This document shows positions 44,610-56,234 of a DNA stretch of 64,000 nt, piece by piece. A program made the translations under genes and the position numbers. Position 1 is the first letter of the stretch. The number at the start of each line of letters is the position of its first letter. This DNA comes from Bactrocera neohumeralis. Lineage: Eukaryota > Arthropoda > Insecta > Diptera > Tephritidae. The notes under the pieces were generated by a model, which saw nothing but the letters and a program-made list of their open reading frames with translations, was not told where the DNA came from and did no database searches. The stretch covers positions 43,190,839 to 43,254,838 of the forward strand of contig NC_065919.1 in the NCBI RefSeq assembly GCF_024586455.1, given 5' to 3'.

Positions 44610-44965
44610 GAGATACACTTTTTTCTTTAAAGAATGTGTTTCACGCGCTTCACTCAACTCATGATCAACATAATAATCCTACTGACCGTACTATTTGCAA
44701 CACTATCAAGCATCTTGAGACCCATCATTCATTAATGGATAATATTCGACCACACAGACCACGTCCAGCACGCAGTAAAGTAAATATAGCAGCCGCAGCT
44801 GAGAGTGTACACGAAGACCGAGGAGAGTCGATGAGGCCTATTTCTGGCTTAATGGCTAAGTAGAGAAACAAAATTGTCGTATTGGAGACGAAGAGCAACC
44901 CGAAAAAATTCAAGAGCTGCCATTTCATACAGAAAAAACCAGTGGTTTTACGAGTATGGATCACC
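44610..44965 (+). pseudogene. DUF4817/DDE transposase (type A), HTH region joined to catalytic fragment
   Basis: The plus strand reads NNPTDRTICNTIKHLETHHSL, then NIRPHRPRPARSKVNIAAAAESVHEDRGESM, the HTH half of type A proteins. It then skips about 70 codons and continues (with a stop) as YFWLNG..EKQNCRIGDEEQPEKIQELPFHTEK, the segment after the first catalytic block. It stops near 44965, so the second and third blocks are missing. The N-terminal 30 residues are absent or scrambled. It abuts the type B fragment in opposite orientation. Confidence 0.8.
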
Positions 44966-44969
44966 CAAA

Positions 44970-46700
44970 TGAAAGGGAAACGATCGCTGTATTCAAGTTT
45001 ATGTTTTATTTGAAATGTTATTATTAAAAAAAATTTAAATATTTCAACATATATTTTATTTCACTGCACACATATGTGTTATGCTGTGTAGTGGCCTTCC
45101 GTATTCCATGAAACTGCCATAAGTTTTAGACTAATCCATTTGAACTATTCCATTTCCAGACCTCAACAAAATTTCTGCCAAAATTAAGCCCTCAGTGTGC
45201 GTAAAACGCATATTCAAATAAAGTCAACCATTCGTTAAAATATGGTTGGAAATTTTCATTAAGCTTAGTACTTAAATTCGAGAATGAAAGCCAAGGCAAG
45301 TAGTTAACTAAAACTTTGCACATAACATTAATAACAAAACTATTACGTAAGTACGCGTCCTTCAGTGTTAGATACACGCTCGTAGAGTTCAGAAGTTAGC
45401 ATGTAAAATTTAACGGAGACTATTACGCACACCAACCCACACATATATAGTCGTATGAAGCTAAGTAGATGTAGTCCCTCAAACTAAAGTCATATAACCA
45501 TACAAAATAGCAAGCAGTTATACGAAAATTTCAGCTCGACTTGCAACAAAGCAAACGCACTCAATAACTATGCCACACTAAGCCACAGCGCGCCACCAGC
45601 AATTGAATTTCACCTACAAAGCCACACTTCCTACCAAAAAGGAAGACTTAAATTGTTTAACCTTCACCTAGGTTTGCGGATGGCGCAACTTTGCGGATGG
45701 TAGCTACAATGCCGGTACAGGCAGGCAAAAGGCCAACTGTAAAGGGCAGCAGTCGAGCAGAGAAGTCGAAAACTTTTCTCATTTCGCTCTACCTTTAACA
45801 CTGAACGCTTTCACTCTGCGCGGCGCCGCTCCAAGAGCGCGCTCGTATACCTATGTAGTCGCATTAAAGTGACCAGTTTCAGCAAGCGATTGGGCGGATC
45901 GTTTGCGGCCGCAAACGAGCCAAACTAATAATCAAAATACTATATTTAACGGCAAACTTTAAAGTTTTCTAATAGCAATCTACAGCAGGGTTTCACTCAG
46001 TCCTCGTGGACGCGCTGTTGTTGCCTCTTGTGGCGCGCTCGTCGCTGAAGCGGATGTAATGAGCCCCAAGTTAGTTGCGAAGTTGGGCGGTTCGCGTGGC
46101 CGCGTGGCTTTACATTGGCCGCTGACATTTGCGCAAACGCAAACGCACTAAATAAACATTAATTTTAATTTTCAATTGCTGCGAAAAATCAATTTCAAAC
46201 AAAATTTACTTTATTGACGATAGCTTTGCTCGCAGCAAGCAAATACACTGTAAGCGCCTGTATAGCAGAGTTTAGCGGCAGCGCTTTTTTGCGAAAACTT
46301 TAGGGTCCGCGTTGGAGTCTTGCGCGCTTTAATAGTCTGGAAAGATAAAGAGAATGACAGTATCAACGCAAGCAATTTTGAGTTTTGCACGCACTTCGTG
46401 CTCATTAATTTTTATGGCACACACACACATGTTTGTAATCACGATAATAATTTTGTATACTAATACTTATACTAGTGATTTTCCAATATTGCATATATGT
46501 ACTTACATAGATATAGATACAGAAATTGATATTTTAAAGTATTTTTTTGAAAGCTCATTTAGGAAAATTAAATTTAAAGTTATTGTAATAGATCTCTTCT
46601 CATTCCGAAGATGGTCTTTTTGATTACTGTTACTTGATTTGTGCTCAGTTTAGTTTGCAATATTGCAATGAAAAACTTACTTCGGAAGAACTTTTCTAAA
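44970..46700. other. Unique-looking block with a GC-rich core
   Basis: 45640-46130 is clearly GC-richer and CpG-rich (GCGCGGCGCCGC, GGTTCGCGTGGCCGCGTGGC). It contains an 11-bp direct repeat TTTGCGGATGG (45673-45683 and 45690-45700) and a 20-bp perfect palindrome (45899-45918). No coding region recognised. It may be a regulatory island. Confidence 0.4.
45899..45918. repeat. Perfect 20-bp GC-rich palindrome
   Basis: TCGTTTGCGGCCGCAAACGA reads the same on both strands. GCAAACG also recurs nearby at about 46135-46149 (TTGCGCAAACGCAAACGCAC). It could be a binding site for a dimeric protein or a cruciform seed; unknown. Confidence 0.7.
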
Positions 46701-46719
46701 TCGTGCAAATTTATTATTA

Positions 46720-47050
46720 ATATATTGGTTCGGCACTATTCAGACGACATAATTATCCGAGCAGAATATCGAAGAAGACCCGAATGAGTTCATCCACCAT
46801 CCCACGTAACAATTTGAGCTAGAAGATTTAGCAGATTGTTCTTCGAATGAGCTCAATAGGAAATGGCCACCGATTCCGATTTTCACACAACAATTTTATT
46901 CAGTGATGAAGCTCGCATTTAGTTGGATTGGTACGTTAATAAAGTTCTTTGCATTTGGAGCTATGATGATCGATAAGGCTTTGTTGAACGGCCGTTTCAT
47001 CAAAAGTCACTGTTTGGTGTGCTTAATAGAGAGAGAATCAATGGTCGTAC
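46720..47050 (+). pseudogene. DUF4817/DDE transposase fragment (possibly type C), decayed
   Basis: The plus strand reads RISKKTRMSSS-type HTH remains near 46760, then FSDEAR followed by a stop and YVNKVLCIW (first block, near 46900-46950). ERPFHQKSLFGVLNRERING follows at 46990-47045, equivalent to the PLHPQKVTVWCxLWxxGIIG stretch in relatives. Several frameshifts and one stop inside the first catalytic block (46915) occur. It is separated from the type A copy that starts near 47055 only by a frame change, so the two form a head-to-tail pair. Confidence 0.6.
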
Positions 47051-47054
47051 TGAG

Positions 47055-48005
47055 CGTACTGCTCACAATCACTCGTCCTGAGTCCCAGCATTCATTATTG
47101 AGTAATATTCGAATATTGAATAGATCACGTCCATCACACAGTGATGAAAATATAGCAGCCGTAGCTAATAGTGCATACAAAGACCGAGAAGAGTTGATTC
47201 GACGCCGTTCTCAGCAACGCGGACTAATGTATGGAATGACTCTTTGATGTAACGGATTTTACGTCAATCTTAAATTGAAAGCGTGTGCACGAACTGAAGC
47301 CCCGCAATCTTGGGCTCTTGAAACAACCTTTGTTTAGCGATGAGTCCCATTTCTAGATCAATATGTATGTAAACAAGCAAAATTGCCGCATTTCGTACGA
47401 AGAGCAACCTGAAGAGATTCGAAAGCTGCCATTTCATCCAGAAAAAGTAACGGTTTGGTATGGTATGTGCACCGGTGGAATCATCAGTGATGCCGATGAG
47501 AATGTAACCTTAATGGTGACCGTTATCGCGCTATAATAACCGACTATTTGATGCCTGAAATTGAAGCTCGTGATCTTGTCGACATTTGTTTTCAACAAGA
47601 CGGCCCTACTTCTCACTTATGGCTTCAATCAACGGATTTATTGAGAGAACATTCCGGTAAGCAGATAATTTCATGCTTTGGGCCGGTCGATTGGCCATCA
47701 AGAACGTGTGATATAACAACGTTAGACTTTTTCCTGTGGAGATATGTAAAGTCTAAAGTCTATGCGGACAATCCCGCTTCGATTCAGGCCTTGGCGTAAA
47801 ACATTACTTGCTTCATTCGCCAGTTACCTGTTGAAATGCTCGAACGAGTCATCGAAAATTGGTCTTAACGGATGGACCATTTGAGATATAGCCGCGGCCA
47901 AAATATGAAGGAGATAATCTTCGAAAAATAAATGCCAAAGGATGTTCTTTCGAAAGATAGTAAACATTCCCCATCAAATTTGAAGCTTATGTGTTTTTTT
48001 TTAAG
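47055..48005 (+). pseudogene. DUF4817/DDE transposase (type A), broken
   Basis: It starts without the first residues. TITRPESQHSLLSNIRILNRSRPSHSDENIAAVANSAYKDREELIRRRSQQRGL at about 47070-47225 is the HTH half. After frame changes, LDQYVCKQAK-like sequence at 47355 follows from the first block. TDYLMPEIEARDLVDICFQQDGPTSHL at 47535-47620 has the second Asp intact. LLREHSGKQIISCFGPVDWPSRTCDITTLDFFLWRYVKSKVYADNPASIQALA at 47638-47799 has the third Asp intact. A stop follows, then QLPVEMLERVIENWS and RMDHL to about 47900. The reading frame is broken at least four times. It is the longest type A copy here. Confidence 0.85.
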
Positions 48006-48009
48006 TAAC

Positions 48010-48155
48010 GTACTATGAAACCAATCATGTTCAAGGTGCTTAGTCTAACCGCTGTGTAAAATCAAGCAGTGCTTCTGAACTGGTAATAAATTATTTTCTA
48101 CAGCCGATATCTTTGCAATAAAGTTGGATAGTTCATCGACAGTCTAAGTCGTATC
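48010..48155. other. Short gene-free stretch
   Basis: Nothing recognised. Confidence 0.25.
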
Positions 48156-48159
48156 AAGG

Positions 48160-48425
48160 GGGAAACTTATTCTTCTTTGTTCTTTGGTATACACACCGCT
48201 TACGCAGTTATAGCAGAATTCACAACAGCGCACCAGTCGTTCTTGCTTTTCGCTGTTTGGCGCCAATTGGAGATTCCAAGTGTAACCACGTCCTTTTCCA
48301 CCTGGTCTTTCCAACGGAGTGGCGGTCTTCCTCTGATTATCACAGCGGGTACTGTGTCGAATACTGTCAGAGCTCAAGTGTTTTCATCTATTCAGAGGAC
48401 ATGACCTAGCCAGCGCAGCTAGCAG
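48160..48425 (-). mobile_element. RTE-like LINE, 3' end
   Basis: On the minus strand, it starts at about 48425 with GCTGCGCTGGCTAGGTCATG, then the codons of PERPGGKGRGYTWNLQLAPNSEKQERLVRCCEF (the frame at 48144-48377). This is the basic C-terminus shifted relative to GRPPLRWKDQVEKDL in other copies. It continues to AAAGAACAAAGAAGAATAAG, the degenerate AAG tail. One frameshift in the GRPPLRW region changes the protein. It is 5'-truncated. Confidence 0.75.
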
Positions 48426-48429
48426 AAAA

Positions 48430-49100
48430 TTTGCCTTTAAGCACTGAAGAGATCATCCTCATGTTACTCTCTAAAGCGCTTAATTTTTGAAGTAATCTAT
48501 TTGGGATTAATTGGTCTCCAAAAAATACCTTTCAGATACTATCATATGTAGTATGTATTACTCAGTTAAAAAAATATCCTTATCGTATATTTACTCATTG
48601 ATTCCTTAGAACTATAAAAAAAAGGAAATTAAACAATATTTCTTTCATGGTTTCTATGAAGATTAGTTATGAAAAAAGTTGCCAGTATTTTCTCGTGAAT
48701 TTTAAGACTAAAAGGGAGACTATATTGTAAAAGTTTGAAATCCACCAGTATCATTTAGATACCTTTCGGATTCAAAAAAGCTAAATCAGAAAAAGTAGTA
48801 TAGCTTGCTCTAAAGATGCACTACAGTTTACTACATAAAAGGACATAAATATCATGAAACATATATTCCATTATAACTAATCGCTGGCCAATTCAGGAAT
48901 CATTACATTTTTTCAGCTCGAAGTAGCAGCAAAAAGATCAAGCGGTTTCAATAACTTAATTCAGATACAAAAATATTCGAGCTAATTTTGTTACTAACAA
49001 GGAAAATGCAGTCATACAATCTATACAAAATTCGAAGGAAATATTGGCGGAACTTTAGACCGCTTATATTATTATCATAGATAAAGGAGAAACTATGGAA
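48430..49100. other. Gene-free stretch
   Basis: AT-rich and unique-looking. Nothing recognised. Confidence 0.3.
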
Positions 49101-49104
49101 TGTA

Positions 49105-49870
49105 CAAGGTGCTTTCCAAAGTAAACAGGACTTTTTGAATCTAGCGCCCCTGGTGGCCTTATCTATATTTCGATTGGTGCGTTAGAATCTGCTATCTTTA
49201 TCGATAGTACAGTGAGACATTTCATTGATTCGAAGTGAAGTTATTGCGTTTTAAGTGTCAGTATGTTTGTGTTATCGGCGCGAAAATGAGCTTCGAACAA
49301 AGAGCCAACATTAAATCTTGTTTTAGAAGTGGTGAAACTTTTACCGAAACGTTTCAATTGATGAAACAAGTTTATGGCGATGATTGCCTATCATCAAAAA
49401 TCAGCCAAAATCATCATTGAAATTCACGCATTTTGGCCGAACATTTGGGCTTACGAAATGTATGTGCACGGTTTGTTCCGCACAAATTGACTGACGACCA
49501 AAAATTGCTCAGAATCCAACTTTCGAAGGACATCATTGTGACCTATTATTTGACCAAAAATCACATTTTAACCATTAACCACTCCTCGTATTCACCTGAT
49601 ATGGCATTGTGCCACTTCTTTCTTTTCGAAAAATGTATTTGCTCATGAAAGGAAAGCGTTATGCAGACGTAGAGGCCATTCAAAAGGCTTGCACCGGCAT
49701 ACTGGCGACCATACCGACCAACGAGCTAAAACACTCGTTCGACATGCTTTTGGGCCGTGCAAAAAGCTGTATTGAAGCAGAAAGAGACTATTTTGAATAA
49801 AGTAAATTGATTTTGCAGCAAAAACCATTTGTTCTTTTTTCTAGTGGTGATTACTTTGGTGCGCACCCTG
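49105..49870 (+). mobile_element. mariner derivative with both ends and TA duplication, core deleted
   Basis: The element starts CAAGGTGCTTTCCAAAGTAA (49105-49124), with TA before it, and ends GGTGCGCACCCTG at 49870, followed by TA. The ends are inverted repeats of about 24 bp with several mismatches. MSFEQRANIKSCFRSGETFTETF starts at 49286. Frames then skip twice. One deletion, near 49390, removes the stretch between the two HTH motifs. The other, near 49537, fuses LSKDIIVTYY to LTKNHILTINHSSYSPDMALCHFF. The first catalytic block and the second are gone; the third Asp (SPDMALC) remains. A C-terminal part (GKRYADVEAIQKACTGILATIP...) runs to 49800. At 766 bp it is non-autonomous; full relatives are about 1.3 kb. 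Confidence 0.9.
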
Positions 49871-49871
49871 T

Positions 49872-52380
49872 AAATGCGAGAGTTAAACTTCTTACGTGGG
49901 TTAAATTCCTCAGGCAGTTTAAGTCATCTCACAAAACCAAAAATTAAATACTTCCAAATTGTTTTATGGCTCGTTTCAAATTTTCAGTCAAATCTCTGAT
50001 CTTTAGTTCTTCATTCATATTTTTAAAAAATATTTTATTTTAAACTTCTCCAACAACAGACCAAACCTAGAAGCGCAGCGAAACTTCACATGGTTAGCAT
50101 TATTTTAACTAAATTTAACCAATAGCAAATAATGTGCAATCTCTATTTTTGCAAGGACATAAGCATGCCATATATGCTTAGTTAGCCGTGGCAACTTCTG
50201 TCATCACTTCGTATTTAATAAGAAAACTGAAAATATATTAACTTTACGATAAGCAAGAGGATGCTTAAATTTTGGTTTGTAACAACACATACATAACTTC
50301 ATATATGTATGTAAACACTAAATATATGTATGTATATGTACCGATATCATTTACTCCGTATCGCATTTGGTTTCATTATTTTCTTTTACTCGGTTATACC
50401 CTTTACATCAATTAACTTTTATCGTCACCTTCTTGCCAACAACGCCATATTAGCTGCCTGAGAGCGACGCCACCGCAGCACGGGCAAGCAAGCTAGCAAT
50501 TGTTAAGTGACAAAAAAGAAGCCAAACACAATTTAAGAGCTGAAAATTCTCAACACAACACAAATATTAGCTGAAAAGTTGCAAAAGTTTTCATTGGCAA
50601 TTTTGCTGTCTTTACCCTTGGCACACGCTTCTCGCTCACTGGCCGCTAATTTTTATCTTACGTTTTACAGTCTAGTTGCTGGCTTAAATGCGAAAGAGAT
50701 ATGACAGAAGAAGAAGTGGGAATAGCTTGAATGATTTCAAGAAAGGGTTTTGTATATTTTCTTGCTTAGTTTTAGATTTTTGCACAAGCATATAAATTAT
50801 ATATATGAATGGATTTGATAAGATATTACTAAGTTATTGATGTTTTTTCGAACATCTCGTGTTAGTAAAATCAACCACAAGCCAAACAAATGTTCCGCAA
50901 TCAAATCAAAACTTAGCAAATGTAAGAAACATTATCTAAATTGCAGTGTCTGTTCTCTACCTATTATTTTATTGATGACCCCGCATGTGGAGTCCTAATT
51001 AAACTTAGCTATGGACTAAGAATATAAATTGGAATTCGCTTTTAAGAGAATCTTAGCAGCAGTGAGAGTGTTTACACTACACGGATACAAAATTTGTATG
51101 CCACTTCGACTTTTGGAACTTCAAATAATAGGATACATTTTCCAAATATTCAGCCAAGGATTTTAGCATTTTACGCCGGGCTTCAATTGTCTTAAGTTTG
51201 TAATGAAAAAAAGTCTGTCTCAAACATAATTAATGAATTTTATAACTCTATCTTACTACTGATAAAATAAAAAAATAATTTTCTAAAAAAAAAGAAATTA
51301 AAAAGAAATTATTGCTGACATTTCACAATTATTCTTGCGAAATCCATAAAAGCTGTATGCAAAGAGAACAGAATAGCAAAGTAAATTGAAACACATTTAA
51401 ATGAAAGTTGCGTATCACAAAAGCTCATATATCAGCGCCAGGCCAATATATGCCAACTAATCTCGCTTTAAATGTTATAAAAAACACACAAAATTTGAAT
51501 ATATCTTAAAGCGACATATTAGAATCTGCTTGCGCTTGCTTGAAACTGGAAATTATTTTCGTGTTATTTCTTGATTTTCTCATCATTCAACCGGCTTGTG
51601 GGTGTGTGTGTGTGTTTTTTCGTTATTTTTTAGTGTCGTAAACTTTCCTAGTGCAGAAATTTTAGTGCGCGACCACGTAGCTTATCTGACTTTACTTGTT
51701 AACTTAACCAACATTATTGGCATTTGGCAAGCCAGTCGACGACAGCGACATTGTGGCTTTCGATGCAAGGATATTGCTCTGCATTGCAATAATGTCAGAA
51801 TGCAGCAAAGTTGCTGTAACTTTTCACCGAGTTAAGTAAAAATCTCAAAGAGAGCTTCGCTGGATGTGCTCATGTTGTAGCGGGCGCTGCAGCACGTACG
51901 CAATTTAGTTACGTATACGCCATGTGATGTGCCAGTATGGCGTTCGTATGTATGTATCGTCCGTACTTGTATTATAGTTTGGTTTCTTTCGCATTTTCAG
52001 TTAAGCAAATATTTGGATTGATGATATTTGAATTGATGAAATGGATTTTGTGCTTTTATTTTCTACTTAACTCTGCTTCTTCGTTGAAGTTCGCAGCAGT
52101 TACTTGTTTATTTATAAACTGCGAACTTTTATGCAAGACTTTCAAGCGCTGCAGAATATTGAAAATGAGATTAACTAGTCCTAGTTCAGCGAAAAGAGAT
52201 GCACTTAATTTTTTTGTTTACAAATAAATATTTTTAATAAATATTTATAATATTTTCTTGTTACACTTATAAAATTCAATTTATTTAATTTTTATTAAAA
52301 TTTACCCTGGATGTCATGTTTGTCTTAATTTTGAAAAATTTAACAAACTGTACTGCATTAAATGAAGTAGGTCTAATATG
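49872..52380. other. Unique-looking non-coding block
   Basis: No transposon recognised. It contains TATGTATG microsatellites (50304-50338), a GT run (51602-51615), and a second copy of GTTACGTATACGCCATGTG at 51908-51926. ORFs at 51596-52227 are unknown and in AT-rich DNA. It could be intronic or regulatory. Confidence 0.35.
51908..51926 (+). promoter_or_regulatory. 19-bp sequence shared with 42083-42101
   Basis: GTTACGTATACGCCATGTG is identical at both loci, 9.8 kb apart and in unrelated flanks. A third, 13-bp match lies inverted at 17340-17352. The central CGTATACG is palindromic, and CATGTG resembles an E-box. Function unknown. Confidence 0.35.
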
Positions 52381-52394
52381 TGCACGTGATGGAA

Positions 52395-54345
52395 CATAAG
52401 AAAATGACGGCGATACCAAAGATTAGTTCTACGATCGCTTGCTGCTTGAAGAAATGCTCTCACTACGATGTTAAGATCGTGATCGGCGACTTCAACACCA
52501 AGGCGGGCAAAAAAGGGATATTTGGATAGACGGTTGAAAAATTTAAACTTTATGACAACACCTTCGACTGCGGACTTTGCCCCGGCCCGGAACATGATAG
52601 TTTATAGCACCAGGTTTTAGCATCTAAACGTCGATACAGTTACCTAGCCGTCCGCTGATCAAAACACAAGCAATCAAATTGGTCACGTTGTGAGAGACGA
52701 AAGGCGATTACATTCTTGTTGCAGCCAACGTAAACACACGCTTCAGTGGAGCAAAAGGCTGACATCAGCTGACAAATCGGATGCAGGAGGTCGTAAAGCT
52801 GAAATCGCGAAAGACAACCAAGTATTACCGTATTCGGCTCTCAATCTTGTTTAGCCAAAGCAACCCTCATCGCCAGCGCCCACGCAGAAATCCTTGCTAT
52901 GCGAATGTCGCTCTCTCTGTAGAGAAAAACGCTGCATGCAAGGCCATCCTGCAGCCGATTGTGAGAAGGCCTGTGAAAGAACGGTACCGCAAAACGAGGA
53001 GGGAAGAGATATATCTTTTCAACAAGAAAAAGAGAGAGTCAGAAAGACGTGAGTACGCAAAACTTGAAGTGCTAGCTGGCAGGGGTTTGGCCCGGAAATT
53101 TTTTCAGAAGTTAAGGCAGGAAACAAATGGTTTCAAGCCCGTGGGCGGCTTATGTATAGACAGAAAAGAAAATCTGATAACAGACACGCAGAATACACTT
53201 TAAAATAGAGGGAACACTTCTCGAACCTGCCGAATGGCGGAACCAATACTGCGACGGACGAAAAACAACTCACACAAACAATCTCTGCGTCAACTTTTTC
53301 TTCCCCCCACTCGACCAAGGAAGATGAGGAGAAAAAAACACTAAGGTGGCTTAAAAATAACAAATCTTGATGTGCCAATGAATTACGAGCTTTTAAAAGC
53401 CGGCGGCGAGGTGCTGGAAAGACGCATGTTCCAATTGCTAAGCGTAATTTGGTCGGATAAATACATTCCCAATAATTGGAATATGAGTTTATTCTGCACT
53501 ATACACAAGAAAGAAGATCCCACAGTCTGCACCAATTTTCGCGGAATCAGTCTTCTTAATATAACGCATAAGGTTCTATCGACAGTATTGTGCGAAAAAC
53601 TAAAGTATTTTAGACCTGGTACATTTACCAGCGACTAGATTTTCACAATACGTCAAGTCCTGAAGAAGACTCTTGACAAACAGGTCGACACTTGTCACCT
53701 TTTTGTCGCTTTTAAAGCCACTTTGACAGCACTGATAAGAACTGTCTATTCGAAGCCGTGTCTAAATTTGGTATGCCTGCGAAACTCATATGGCTGCACA
53801 GAATGATGTTGACCACAACCATCAGCTCCGTTAAAGTAAGGAAGAACCTCTCCGAGGGTGATTCTCTCTCGTACCTCATTTTCAGTATGATGTTGGAAAA
53901 AGTAATACATGCCCTGAACCGCAGTGGCACTGTCTTCTCTAAAAGTACAATGTTACTGGGGCACAGATATGATATAGACATTATAGGTCTTAAGAACAGA
54001 GCCGTCAGCTCAGCCTGTTTAAGCCTAGAAAAGAAGTGTAAGAGTTTGGTCGTGTGGTAAACGAGGGCAAGACATATTAACTGGAGGCCAAGTTTGGCAG
54101 CTATAAATTTGAAAAGTTAAGGACTTTTTATATCTCGGAACCAGCATAAAGAAGCAGATCCTTTCTCGACCGCGTAAGCGAACAGTATCGAAGAAGATGG
54201 AACCACGAACTGTATGAGCTATGTATGTGACGACATATAGCTAAACACATAAAAATTCAAAGAAGGCGCTGTTCAGGTCATGTCGTTCGCATAGAAAATG
54301 ATGCTCCAGCCAAATGACCGACACTGGGTTGTAGTGCCAAAGAAG
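52395..54345 (+). pseudogene. RTE-like LINE, long decayed copy (endonuclease to 3' end)
   Basis: This is the longest LINE copy. The endonuclease remnant comes first: a GDFNxKxG-like stretch (ATCGGCGACTTCAACACCAA near 52481), then RFxHLNxxTVT and a degenerate VAANVNTRF near 52710-52740. The linker frame at 52781-53203 includes EKNAACKAIL. The reverse transcriptase starts with MNYELLKAGGEVLERRMFQLLSVIWSDKYIPNNWNMSLFCTIHKKEDPTVCTNFRGISLLNITHKVLS at 53372-53590. Later SPRLSYLIFSMMLEKVIHALNR-type sequence appears, and the active-site region reads LLGHRYDIDIIG near 53950. The expected YADD has lost an Ala-Asp pair. It ends with an AAGAAGAAG tail near 54335. Multiple frameshifts; dead. Confidence 0.85.
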
Positions 54346-54349
54346 AAGA

Positions 54350-54650
54350 ATAACACTCAGAAATTATATTTTTGTTGTCTTAATTTATAATGATACCACA
54401 AATTAATAAAACAGGGTTAAAACTAATATTGGTCAATATGAAAGATATCTTTTCCAAATTAATAGAACATATATTATTGAACATATTTTAGTTTAATGCA
54501 GAAAATGTAGGAAATTGGTGAAAGGATGAGCTTAGGTTCCATATACTATAAAATACTATATAAAGATTTTTCAATTGTAGAACATTCTATGCCGAATATA
54601 TCGGACGCATATGAACAATATTCATAAAATTACATGGAAACATGTTCTTC
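54350..54650. other. Short gene-free stretch
   Basis: AT-rich, nothing recognised. Confidence 0.3.
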
Positions 54651-54654
54651 ATAT

Positions 54655-55200
54655 TACTTGAGTAATAGGGCGGGTCGAATCCGGACTTTTTTTCTTTCGA
54701 TTCGAGATTTCTAATAGTGCGGAAAAGTTGCCTTAGTACTTCCTGATTCCAATGCAACTTTTTGTTTTGAGATCGGATTGCATCTTCAACCCCAACTCCG
54801 GCCTTGAAATTTCGGAAATTCGCCTAAAATCGTGAAATTGTCTACCTAGCGCCTGAAATACGCATCTCATGGCAAAATGTATGAAACAAAAGTTATTTGT
54901 CACGTCCTTTGCTACCGAAATGGAATATGTGATCATGGCCGTAGGACGAACCGTTCCCGAGATACGAGCGAAAAGGCGTCGCGCCACAGCGCAAGGTGAA
55001 AATCGACTTGCGGCCACACTTCTTGACGTTGAATTCGCCGAGTGCTATCACTCACATTCATTCACCTACGCCAAAGGGCACGTTCGGATAGGTCTCCACA
55101 CAAATATTTTTTCATCGAGTTCCTTCACTCTTGTCGGTGATTTCGCCGAGTTCTATCACTTACATTCATTTCCCTGCGCCATACGACAAGTTCAATGAGT
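54655..55200. repeat. Unclassified sequence with a duplicated 42-bp unit
   Basis: GAATTCGCCGAGTGCTATCA starts at 55031, and GATTTCGCCGAGTTCTATCA starts at 55139, 108 bp later. Each is followed by a similar ACATTCATTYMCCTRCGCC stretch. Both lie in a locally GC-richer region that also contains an open frame (54869-55198) translating the duplicated FAExYHxHSFxxA unit. I do not recognise the element. Confidence 0.4.
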
Positions 55201-55364
55201 AATGCTAAAAATAATTTCAATCAGTTCAGACTTTTCTTAAGTCCCACAATACTCGATGTAGTGATTTCCGATACTTCAGCTACCTTAGGTATTTTGTGTC
55301 TGCAATTATGTGTGATACTTTAGTGAAATTAAGTGGGAAAGCTTCCTTAAATATTATAAAATTA

Positions 55365-56230
55365 CTAGAGGACCCGCCCACGTTTTACTGTGGCTGATAC
55401 ATAGGTAGTACTACTAATACCGTCTATATGATTTCTATTAGTTAGATTATAAGTATTAGTTAAGGAATAATCGCATTTTTGGTGAAGCAACAAAAATGAA
55501 TCAAAAAGCATTTCGTGCGTTAAGAAAGAAATGGTTATTGGGGTAAAAATACTATTGAATTTGGGCTGTGCATCAGTGAAATCAATCGAGTCCAATCGAT
55601 TGTCAGCCTGGTGGACTGCATATTAAGAAGCGGTGGAAAGACAAAAAAGTCGGCTGGCAACGTTATGCCATCAGTCTTGCAATGCTTCGAAAAGATTTCT
55701 GTATATCTCAAATTTTAATAGACCTTTTTATCAACACTTCAGTTATGCCGCTATTTTTTTATGCCAGATCTTTTGCAATTTTAAATTACCTGTCAAGATA
55801 CCCCCTCCAATAGTTAGCAGGTATGAAAAAAATTTTATAGCTACCCATAGATGTATTGAATCACCCAATTTATTACTTAAGAACGAACAACTCTGTCCAC
55901 GTTACGAAAACTTGTCTACAGATGTCGCCTTTTACTTTGGCATCGTATATTTATTTATTGCTCGTTTACGCCAATTTAAGGTTTGAATATTGGATACTGC
56001 GATGGTAGCGCAATCTATCGGTCGAACATTCCAAAATTAGCAATTAATTACAAATGAAAGATTAATTAAAAAAGAACATTTTCCAGTGGACCAAATTGTG
56101 AATCTAAACCATTCTCGAATCTCCTTGAACACACACAAAAAATTTCATCGAAATCGGTCCAGTCGTTTAGGAGCAGTTCAATTACAAACACACGGTCAGA
56201 AGATTTATATATGTATATGAAGATAATAAT
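55365..56230 (+). repeat. Candidate interspersed repeat, about 0.9 kb
   Basis: It starts ACTAGAGGACCCGCCCACG at 55365-55383 and ends with ATTTCATCGAAATCGGTCCA (56142-56161) and GTCGTTTAGGAGCAGTTCAA. These phrases resemble the ends of a repeat seen widely in insects. That is recall, not a search. The frame at 55633-55986 (117 residues, MERQKSRLATLCHQSCNASK...) has no known domain. Confidence 0.4.
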
Positions 56231-56234
56231 GGTT

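Noticed and set aside
54663..54680. GGGTCGAATCC, resembling a tRNA B box
   Set aside because: No A box at the right distance and no cloverleaf. The surrounding sequence fits no tRNA.
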